A DNA stretch of 20,517 bases from Paramacrobiotus richtersi (lineage: Eukaryota; Tardigrada; Eutardigrada; Parachela; Macrobiotidae), in contig JAQGAU010001224.1 of assembly GCA_034698045.1 (NCBI GenBank), positions 1 to 20,517 of the forward strand, given 5' to 3'. Shown in pieces: positions 9,904 through 19,094 of this stretch. A program made the translations under genes and the position numbers. The notes below the pieces were generated by a model. That model saw only the letters and a list, made by a program, of their open reading frames with translations, searched no databases and had not been told where the DNA came from. Every line of letters starts with the position of its first letter. The stretch's first letter is position 1.

Positions 9904-12827
9904 TCAGCAAGCACGGATGATATACCACGTAGTCATAAAGGGCGGCAAGTTGTTATGTGCCACGCCGCCGCCCGCATTCGTACTGCTGAGCTTTTTAGAA
10001 GTTCCACTGTACGTGCGATCGCTCCTGTCGCTCACTGAATTCGCCGTTAGTTTGTACACCTCGTCAAAGTTCCCGTTGTTATTTGAACTCAACCATTTGG
10101 GGATGTCGTGATTATGCTCTGGCATTTCCTCCTCAGTCAGTACATGAGACGCTTCTCCGCCGGTTTTACCCACTTGACTCCAAGGTCCGTTCTGCGCGAC
10201 ACCCATGGGGAATCGACCACGTAGATCGGGGGTACAGGTCCGCGGAGCGAGTACAGAAGCCAGCAAGGGATATGTGACATTACTGAACACCGAGCCATTG
10301 CAGACTAGCCAGCACTCGGGAAGCCCTTTATCCTGATGGTAGGCAATGATCGATCCGACCGGAACCATGGTGTACGTATTTCTCGAGAAGTTCATCAGTT
10401 GTTCTTCCGTCTTGGAGATGATTCTTTTCAACTGCTGCACCTCCGAGTCCATCGAGTTTCTGCTCACCGGGGCAACGTTAACAGCGGAAACGAGATTGCT
10501 GGCTAACGGACTCGAGAACACATTAACGGCTCCCAGTTCACTGGAAAGAAGCAACGTCCAGTTCACACAGTGCAACGTAATCGGCTTGATGACAAATTTG
10601 TCCCCATTCCAGTGAATCATCCCGTTGGCATCTTTCAGCTGTGTGCGAACAGTACTCCAGTCCATCTGAGGCTGCGCATCCTGAAGCGGCTTGATCCCAT
10701 CCAGTGTAGAGAAATTACTCCCAATCTGGAAGAAAGCTTTCATCCACTTATTTCCGCTTCCCAAAAGCTCGTTCAAGCTCTTGATTTTCTCATCAGGACG
10801 CGTGCTTCCCATCGGCCAGTAGACATTCTTCCAGTCCTCATCGGTGAAATCAGCAGTCGAAGTGGCATTTGGTTTGACAAGACGCATCAGCCGGTTAACG
10901 GCGGGGAATATCTGGTTCTCGCTAACGAAGTCTTCCGCCGAAGTGGTTGTGTCTAAAGCGCTGTCCAAAGCTTCTCGTAGCAGACGACGGAGATCCTCCT
11001 TCTGCATGCATACAGTAGCATCCTGAGGCAATCTTTGTTTGATGGCCTGGAAAGACTCAGACGCTTCCAAGGCCGATCGATTGACGGGAATGTTCTTCTT
11101 GGTCCGATTCGGCTTGTTCAGAGCAAAAGAAACCTCCAGTCCAAAAAGAAACTGATCCTCAGGGTTCTCAATCGCCTTCTTAATGGAAGTACATTCATTG
11201 TCCGATGAACAGATGATCCGTCCCAGAACAACAGACGGCTGGTGCGAGATCGGGATCCACTGGTTCATGACCTTTATCGGGATCGTGTTATCGATTACAT
11301 CGATGCGTATGCTGTGGAACGGAATCATCTGGGGCTTCTGGACGATTCCAGCTAACTTGAACAACTCATTGCCCAGATAATCTTGATATTCGGTATCCCA
11401 AAGCTTAATGCTGAACGCTACATAGTTCTGGTGATTGCTGCGGATGATGTACGTGGAACTGGGAACGAAAGTGCAGGCGGGAGTATAATACAACGGAGTT
11501 GCAGAAGAGTTAACGGAGAGACTAAAAATGCGGACTTGGAAATGATCGTATGGAATGGTGGTTACTGGAATCAGAGTACCCGGGGTGTTGACAGTGCCGG
11601 TTTGGAAACGAGATGCGGGCACGCCGGTCAAGGTCTGTAGTGTAGACGTGGCGGTATCGGGGTAATTCCATGTGAAAAAGGCGCGATCCGGTCCATCCGG
11701 AGGAACATACCATGCTGTGGAAATTGCGATCAAAGTTAGATACTTCAAATAACGTTAGAGCCAATACAACGAGTACAGTCAAGCTTAAATGTATTTTTTA
11801 CACACAAATACGAGGCTACATGCGCAGAGATTAATATCAGCTGTTGCGACTATGGATAAAAACTGGATATTTCTGTCTGTGCTGTTAGCACATTAATGCG
11901 TACGTTTCAAAAATTTTAAACTTAGTCGTATGTACCGATGTACCGTATTAAAAATCTTTTGCGTGTACCGGAAGGGTACAACTGACGTAGCTGCACGAGC
12001 ACAAGCACCAAGACATACAGGTATATATACGTGGTACAATTACGTTAGTCGTACACTTCCGGTAAAGTTTTACGGTTTAATTTAGTATGTTTCTAGCTTA
12101 TACAAGGAACGCCACTTACACTTAAATTAGTTTTGTTAGTTGAACATATGTATATTACGTCGTAAACCACATGTTCATGTCAACATTATGCGTATACCGC
12201 CAAAGTAACAAGATTTTTCTATTGATATTTGAGGGGAAGCTCGGCGTCAGCATTGGGTACACTGCTACGTACTAAGGCACTTTTGAAAAACAGTAATGGT
12301 GTTGTTTTTTTTGGTTTCAGTTTTGAACAGTAATGTCCCTACCGTAGTAATCTGTAGAAGCTATGTATCTGTAGAAATCGCAGTAATCGTTGAGCTATCT
12401 GTAGAATCTCGCCGGCTAATAACCGTTCAGAATTGTCGTTCACTTTTCTACTTGATTAATTTACGGTAAAAGTGGTCGCTATCGCTGTTGCGCTAGCTAA
12501 AAGCGGGCAGTGTGCACATTAACAAATATTCGACAATTAAATATGAATATTAATTTCTAAACTGTGATGATACAAAACAAATGTGAATACCCTATAACTA
12601 CATTAGAATGCGCATTTTCGTGCAACGTTTTGGTAAAGCTCGATAACATGCTCTATGCGCGAAATTTCACTTTACTGTTTACAGTACATGATATTCAAGA
12701 AAATCTGGATTTTTAAAGACAATTTATTTTGCCCATTCCATGCATGTCACTCATTCCTTAAACGTCACCTACCAGAGCATTGCAGTTGGAAGCAGCATAG
12801 TAAACCTCCGACGATTGATGCCCACAT
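9904..12827 (-). CDS. Secreted tail-collar-domain protein, paralogue B (2 exons, 621 aa)
   Basis: Exon 1 (12827-12773) encodes the signal peptide MWASIVGGLLCCFQLQCS and ends in phase 1 at TCTG/GTAGGT. Exon 2 (11714-9904) starts after TTTCCACAG, giving AWYVPPDGPD as the start of the mature protein. The intron is 1058 nt. The phase-1 junction matches that of the gene at 306-2455. Residues about 62-435 are the shared module (MIPFHSIRID, TRPDEKIK, IHWNGDKFVIKP). Residues about 436-468 look like a short coiled coil (DSEVQQLKRIISKTEEQL). Residues about 469-621 are the tail-collar domain: VPVGSIIAYHQ, CNGSVFSNVTYPLLA, TPDLRGRFPMGVA, GGEASHVLTEEEMPEHNHD, AGGGVAHNNLPPF and terminal IRAC. Relative to the first collar gene it has extra N-terminal residues (to about 60) and a longer Ser/Asn-rich collar loop. 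An exon 2 start at a TTG further upstream (11748) was rejected because it precedes the acceptor. The function is not known. Confidence 0.9.
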
Positions 12828-13491
12828 TTTTTGAAAAAACCGTTGTAACTGATGACTGAAACAGAACTACTTACGCACACGTTGCCAGCTCGGTTAGGAC
12901 GGAAATTAGATCGGTATAATGTCAGAGGTCAGGTTTTAGCAATTTTTAAGCGTACAATGAGCCGACGACTAGACCATGCCGGCGTGTGCTTCATGAAATT
13001 CGATCCAGTATAGGTGCGGGAGACCATAACGTTGGCAATCATGTATTTCATCACCACGCTATGAAAAGTTATCGTTAAGTTGCTAGGCTACGTGAGAATA
13101 CTGCAGACCGGTATTCGATTGCATACGTACACGCGTCACAGTCCGTATCTTGTTTACGATTATTAGTTTAATTTTTTCGCATGGCAGATTCATATCTACT
13201 GGAATCATTAACAGCTACTGGATTCTCTCAGCTGTTTAACGCAGCTGTCTTGGTGACCCGTTCAGGCCACTTACCCAGTTCTGTTTGTTAGACAGATTTT
13301 GTAAATACTGTCGTTTATGGTTTACTTCCACATTTTGACGCGTTATGAGTTATGAATCGACAATTTTTTTACGATTCAACGCCACTGCATTTTTGGGAAC
13401 TATGCAAAAGAAGATAATCCTTTGTCGCTTAGGATTCGCGCTTTGTCGTACACTAGCGTGATCGTCGCTGAGCGTGGAACACGCCTACCAT
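12828..13491. other. Upstream region of paralogue B, left of the foldback element
   Basis: About 660 bases between the second collar gene's start codon and the foldback element. It probably includes that gene's promoter, since transcription runs leftward from here. No TATA box, conserved box or coding exon could be supported. The last 7 bases (13485-13491, CTACCAT) are the left copy of the foldback element's target-site duplication. Confidence 0.4.
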
Positions 13492-14044
13492 CAAGGCATT
13501 GCTCTACGGAAGGCAGTGTAACACGTTCTGTGACGTCACGGAAGATTAGACTCCATGTTATAAGAGCCGTAAGGCTCCATAGGTTGCCATGCTGTGCGTA
13601 AACCTGAATATCTGCCTCAAAAATTGCACCCGATAGCTCAAAAGAATGAGAAAAAAGCGGGAAGAAAGATGGTGTCCCTTACATGATGATGGAATGTTCA
13701 ACAAGTGGTTTACACTCAGTTTAATTACCATTATCGTCTATGGGACCGTAACCGACCGTTGCGCAACGGTCGGGTTACGGTCCCATAGACAACTATGGTA
13801 AACATAAACGGTAATAATCCGCATTTTCAATAAACTACAGATACGTGTTAGGTATCGAAATGAACAGTATTTTTTTCTCTTTCTTTTGGGCTATTGATTG
13901 TTTATGTTGAATAAGGAAGACGAATTCTAGAAGTTTGAGGCGAGCATACTAAGTCTACGGGTTTTACTAAACGGTCTAATCTTCCGTGACGTCACGGCGG
14001 AAATACGTCACTTGATACACTGCCTTCCGTAGAGCAATGCCTTG
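13492..14044. mobile_element. Foldback MITE-like DNA transposon, 553 bp
   Basis: The ends are perfect 29-bp terminal inverted repeats (13492-13520 and 14016-14044) starting CAAGGCATTGCTCTACGG. They are flanked by a 7-bp direct repeat CTACCAT (13485-13491 and 14045-14051) that looks like a target-site duplication. A second perfect 20-bp inverted pair lies inside (13531-13550 and 13975-13994), containing TGACGTCA and ending in GGAAGATTAGA. The interior arms still match weakly (for example TAGC-CAAAAGAA-GAGAAAAAA). They meet at a near-perfect palindrome at 13736-13790, so the whole element is one large hairpin. It has no coding capacity. The CA start and 7-bp duplication would fit a P- or hAT-like transposase in trans, but the superfamily is not settled. 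Confidence 0.82.
13736..13790. repeat. Central palindrome of the foldback element
   Basis: The left arm (GTCTATGGGACCGTAACC then GACCGTTGC) and the right arm are reverse complements over 27 bases, apart from one extra G in the right arm. There is almost no loop. Weaker pairing continues outward to about 13722-13804 (TTACCAT and ATGGTAA). This is much better conserved than the rest of the element's arms. Confidence 0.85.
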
Positions 14045-14051
14045 CTACCAT

Positions 14052-14920
14052 ACATTCTACTGCGCTACAAAAATTATTCGTTGCCAATTACGAACTCGTT
14101 TTTTTGGTGCTGTTCAGGGCATAATATTATGTCAGTCTGTACATATCTGCACTCGGTAAATTTTAGAAAAACTTGCCTGTGAAAGTAGCATCAGTTTCAG
14201 CAACTACGGTTACAGTAGTTCGTATATATATGCATGGGTGTTCATAAAAAGCCCTAACGAGAATAATTAATAAACGCGTCCCCTGCACCATAGTTATCAG
14301 CCACAGCATCTACTACATAGCTATCGCTTGTATGTGTCTCGTGTAAATTCGTCGGAAAGCAGCGCAGATAAACCGTGTATGCTTCCAGCTCATGTTAATC
14401 GTCAGCGATTTCGGCATCTATACCGTTTGCAACACCACATGTTACGTCCGACGTTTTGCCAACGTTTCGCCTAGAGTGCACAGGTTTACTTCTCGCCGAC
14501 AAGTCCAAACTTGTATGCCCGATAAGAGCGTGAAAAAATGCAGGAAGCCATCGTCTACCGTGTTTATATAGGACAAGAACTCTCGCACGACACTTGCTAA
14601 CATGTGAGTAATTTTCCGATGAGCTGATCCAAGCATCCCACAGCAGAGAACGGTCAACGAGCCATTGGGCTTTGATTGCAATAATATAATGTCCCATAAA
14701 TCGCTCAATAATGTGGCCTCACTTGCCTCGAACGTCTAGATCAGGAGAATGCGGGTTACTGGATTAACGATCGAAAAACAATCCTAGTATTTTTGTCTTG
14801 TTCGAAAATTCGTTCTGTCATCGATGGAACTCTTTATATGCGGCAAAAATCTTACTCGTAACTTTATTCTCCATTTTTCTTAGTCCGGAGATACCCTGCC
14901 TGTCTTTTCTCTAAGTTGAA
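14052..14920. other. Upstream region of the plus-strand paralogue
   Basis: About 870 bases between the foldback element and the gene starting at 14921. A TATA-like TCTTTATATG lies at 14831-14840, roughly 80 nt before the start codon, and could be its core promoter. That is weak evidence. Two overlapping minus-strand frames of 88 and 100 codons (14395-14708) have no identifiable domain and were not called. Confidence 0.35.
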
Positions 14921-17900
14921 ATGCTTCTCCAAAGGTTACTGTTTTGCATCGCGCTGTACGCGCACGCTGTATTGGCTCATTCAATGCCCAACTGCAGGAT
15001 CAAGTTTGATTGTGTGCTGGACTGCTCCGATCGGCCATCCAGTATCGTAGACTTTACGTTACTGTTGAAGAACACCTACCCCAACATTACCATGATCAAT
15101 TTCGACAATACCGGCATGACACACCTGCCGGATTCCAAGATGATGGCCGAGGCTTTCCCGAAACTAGGTATGCTAAAAATACTGTTTGGAAGAATGTAAC
15201 GCTCAAGCTTTAACGGTTTTTAGAGTTTACACGTTAGATTTGGCTGCCCGGTTCAAATCACATATTTCTTAAGGTATCCGTGTTTAGTACATGAAACTGC
15301 ATCTGCTTGCAGTTAGCTTCCATTTTACAGTTTTAAGCTTAGTAGAGTCATTACTATTGTCATAATAAACGCGGCTGTATAAACAGATAAGCTGTTATTG
15401 GGATTTGCCGCAGTAAACTGAATATTCAACTGTAAAATGTCGCTAATATCATCACGGTATTATGCTTCTGGTGATTGCTTTGCTAATTAGCATGACCACT
15501 GAATATGCTTTTGTTGTAATGCAGAAAAAATAGTCGTGGACCATAAAATGGATTGTATGTATCTGCGCATGTGGAACATGGAGTTTGAATGCAATCCCAA
15601 GCGTGCAGTGAGCATTATTACCTCATTCTGCTCCGATCTGGCCAGCGACCCCAGGTGCCCGGCTCCTCCCCCGAAACCGGATCCACCTCCACCGCCGGCG
15701 GCAAAAGAGGACGTCGACGAAAAGCCAAAGTGCAAGAAGCCTCCATGCGCCGAAGGTGAGTTTGGTGCAGGTTTAAGTCTTAAACGTGCGTTTAAAAGCG
15801 ACAATTTATATTGAGTTATATGCAGGTAAATATAATTTAGAAACTTGTCTGTCAACGTTTTCATTACATTACATTCTGTGTGCACTTCCCGTCCGACGTA
15901 TTTGTATGTACTACTGTAGTGGAAGTATAGCGATCAGATCAGTAGTATTAAGCGACCATGCCCCCATAAGCGTGGTTTGCGTTTCATCACCTTCTTTAGT
16001 ATAATTAGCCAATCTTTAAGTAAGATGTTTCGCGTAAGTTCAGCTATTTTATTGCCATAGTTCAACTATTTTACTGCTATCAACTATTCAAGTATTTTAT
16101 TTTTTTTGGATTGTATTTTCATGAAAATCGCAGTGAGCTTCTAATAACAAACAGCTACATAATGGCAGTACTAAAGTCAAAGCAGTAATAAGTTACTAAA
16201 GTATCAGCGAAAATGTAGCTGCATAGAGCTACTAAGAGCGTCGCTCCATGCGTTACATACGTGTTGTGGGTTTTTCCCGTGTTTTGTTCAAAGAACAATC
16301 TAGATCGCACGGTTAATCTTGACGGGTCGGACGTAAGAATGGTATGCAGATTGCAAAATGGCGTGCAATAACCTCTACGTTCACAATCTGCAGTCGCGTG
16401 ACTATGACCCATGTCGCTGAGTAGTGACTCATGTCCGTATCGTTAAGGTAATAGACTATTAACGTCATGTTTTCGTATTTTAGACAAGCCACACACCCTT
16501 GACCTGTCCACCCCTGTGGTTACCGTTCCTTTTCGAAACTTTCAAACTCGCATCTTTAAAGACACAGACGACAAGACCGAGGATCAATATTACCACACGG
16601 CAGAATGTACGCTGTATCCAAATTCTTCCCAGGTAAATAAAAGATCGTCTTTTCTGATTTTCTCGGTTTGTAAACTGGAATGAGGTCATTGACAAGCATA
16701 AAAAAATTGTTTTCCAGCCGATAGTCAGCAATCAATCTTGTGGTTCTCTTATTTGCTTTTTTCTAACTGAAGAACTTTTAATTTTACCGCAATGATTGCC
16801 TTGGGCGCGAACTGTGCAGAGTGATGATCGAATGCAATCTGCTACAGCACATATGTTCTTCGTAGGTGTTGCTCAACAACGAGACGCACGAGCATTTCGT
16901 TCTCATTTCCCTCCGCCTCTGGGATACCCACTACCTCCAGACTGTCCAGCGCCTCCTATCGGACAAAGTCGGCCATAACATCACCGCACTGCAGCTGATT
17001 CCCTTCCACAGTATGCGTATGTTCTTCATGGACAATCCTCATGGTTTTAATATCATGGCCCAGTGGGTAACCATCATCGATAAACCGGCTGAAATCCTTA
17101 TTCAACTGGTCTGTACCAGTGAAAAGAACTGCTGGCTTACCAAGAACTTTGTACTGGACAACCCGGCGTACTTTGCATCGACCCTGGGCGTGACCTTTTC
17201 GCTGAATAAGCCCTTCTTAAAGAAAAAGGTCAGTAGGGCGGAAACATCTTAAGCGAATTATAACGTTAATGGTCTTTGTTTGTACCACAATAGGCCATAA
17301 GCGTGACTCACGAAAACCTATGCTCTTCCACGTTATTCGACACAGTCCTCCAACGCCACTCAATCCACTCCCAAAAAGTCTGTATGCAAGAAGCTGATAT
17401 ACGTCAGATCCTCCAAGAAGCCTTGACCTCCGCACTGGACGCGGTCCTCTCCGAGGATGAATTCGTCAGCAGTGACCAGTACAGCCACGCAATCACCGAT
17501 TTGTTCAGGGCTTTGAAAACCAAACCAGCCAATACACGATCCTTCACCGAGGATTCCTGGAAGTCAGTCTTTTGGAAAGACGAATCCACCCGGCCAGATG
17601 AAAAGTTTCGGCATATGCTATCGTCCTTGGGGCACAATAGTAAACTGGCTAATGCGCTGCGAACAATGTTCAGGTACTCTATCCATACTACGTTATTTCA
17701 TCGCGCTACACGCAACAGTAGAACTAAGTATTGACTGATATTTAGGAGCGGAAATGATGGACTGGACACGCTCAAAATCACAACAGACTCCCAGAGTCAG
17801 ATGGAACTCAACTCTGTCGTCTTCCAGATGAAGGACAACCCCAGTGGTTTATTGACCTGGAATGGCAACGCCTTCGTCGTGAAACCCGTCACTCTCTTTT

Positions 17901-18133
17901 GCCTAAACATGACGCTGTTGCATAGTCAGCCGATCATCGGGAATGTAACGCTCGTTGTCGGACCAAAGTATGGACACTTGTCGGGGACGGTCAATGTGCT
18001 GCCGGAGGAGCACAGACCCAAGCCGGATGCCGGACCCGGAAAGGACCATGGTGGACCAAAGAAAGAGCATGACGGGCAGAATGGCCCAGGACACTCACAA
18101 CCCACCCTGGCGCCGTGGAACCGGTATTCCTAA
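14921..18133 (+). CDS. Secreted module paralogue C without a collar: Leu-rich-like N-terminus, Pro hinge, His/Gly tail (6 exons, 585 aa)
   Basis: Exons are 14921-15167, 15525-15755, 16484-16632, 16866-17228, 17294-17673 and 17746-18133. All are GT-AG and phases agree (1, 1, 0, 0, 2). Residues 1-19 are a signal peptide, likely cleaved after AVLA. Residues about 22-127 are cysteine-bearing and resemble a single leucine-rich-repeat unit (TMINFDNTGMTHLPDSKMM, then AFPKLEKIVV across the first junction); this match is weak. Residues 128-157 are a proline-rich hinge (PAPPPKPDPPPPP). Residues about 174-542 are the module shared with the two collar genes: FRNFQTRIFKD, LIPFHSMRMFF, STRPDEKF, LTWNGNAFVVKP. 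Five module cysteines are conserved in all three. Where those genes continue into a coiled coil and collar, this one ends in 43 residues rich in Pro, Gly, His and Lys (PEEHRPKPDAGPGKDHGG). The phase-1 junction before LDLS is shared with the collar genes; the three introns inside the module are not. Function unknown. Confidence 0.9.
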
Positions 18134-19094
18134 TGATATACTGCTTGTGTATTTTTTGTTTTATTTGTTTTTTTTTAAAACATTGGCTTTTGTGCCGAGA
18201 ACTGCTTGTGCGCTATATCATGGGATATAACCTTCTACGTTGTTCTAATGATACATTTGTTCCTTTTGATTTCAACGCCTGTAAGTCAGACAACAAGTTA
18301 ACAAGTGACAACCAGATCAGGACAACTGCAGTGTAAAATTATCAGCTTCTTAGAGAGCATGTCATAATAAGCAGGTGAATTTAATTACTGGACAGGAACT
18401 TTTGCTACATGTTTCGCGGGTTATATTGTGCGTACTCGCGTGTTAGCACAACCCACGGTATATTTACTGTTGATGTATATTGCTGTGTATTGCGTACGTA
18501 TCACGGTATCACCCAAATTCCAATGCATAAAAGTACGTACTATAATTGATCGTTATGGTATGCAGCAGTTATAATGAATCAAAGTATTGTGAATGCACCA
18601 CATATTGTTTGTACTGTCACAATACAGTACGATTCTTGAACTTACCGTACAAACGTTAAAAGAACCGGATTGATAAGACAAGTTGTTTATTTATTTACAC
18701 TCGCCACTCACTCTTCAGACTGACAAGTCACCGTATATCCCCACTGACACGATTGCGTTACGGATGAGCGTCGATGAGGTTAATGCAATACAGCAACACC
18801 AGTGTGCCTGGGTGGACAGCTGGACGACTACAGCTGCCGATCTTGTCAAGTAATACGGAATATTTAGCTCCCAATTAACCCTCTCCAACAACACCAATTA
18901 CTACATACACCGTGTGAAGACACAGTGCGTGTGTCAATGCACGGATGAACATAATTTAAACAAGCTCCCACTGCAATTCCGCGTTACACCCACAAACAAT
19001 CACACGACATATGCAGCTGGAATAAACTGATATAGAGAGCGTGTTGGTTGAGATGCTAGTTTAATCGGATTGAGATGATGAAAAGTTTGGAATC
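18134..19094. other. Intergenic region before the chitin-binding gene
   Basis: About 960 bases. The T-rich start (18150-18180) is probably the 3' UTR of the preceding gene, although no AATAAA lies close to the stop. The rest is AT-rich apart from a more GC-rich island at about 18719-18853, listed separately. The right end should include the promoter of the gene starting at 19095, but no motif stands out. Confidence 0.4.
18719..18853 (+). other. Possible orphan terminal exon (44 codons)
   Basis: A pyrimidine-rich tract ending in CTCTTCAG (AG at 18717-18718) is followed by 44 open codons to a TAA at 18851-18853. The predicted peptide is hydrophilic (TDKSPYIPTDTIALRMSV, later QQHQCAWVDSW). The stretch is more GC-rich than its surroundings. 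It would need a phase-0 donor upstream, and the preceding gene offers none that fits well. It resembles no family I know, and chance remains the simplest explanation. Confidence 0.2.

Noticed and set aside
11715-11782. Hydrophobic starts MKYLTLIAIS (11748) and MTVLVVLALTLF (11782) as signal peptides of the second collar gene
   Set aside because: Both begin at TTG and lie before the acceptor at 11715. The ATG exon at 12827-12773 supplies a real signal peptide in the correct phase.
12340-12412. Three copies of a CTGTAGAA-like word
   Set aside because: The copies are short, irregularly spaced and without a consistent unit, so no tandem repeat is claimed.
306-12827. Collar domains as evidence of a prophage or bacterial contamination
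   Set aside because: Both genes have spliced signal-peptide exons with proper donors and acceptors. They share a module and a junction phase with a third multi-intron gene, and they flank a typical animal Ig gene. No other phage structural genes are present.
14395-14708. Overlapping minus-strand frames that might be a transposase remnant
   Set aside because: No catalytic motif, inverted ends or splice signals could be seen; the two overlapping frames are both featureless.
15247-15260. GGTTCAAATC resembling a tRNA B box
   Set aside because: There is no matching A box or cloverleaf around it, and it lies inside the first intron of a well-supported gene.
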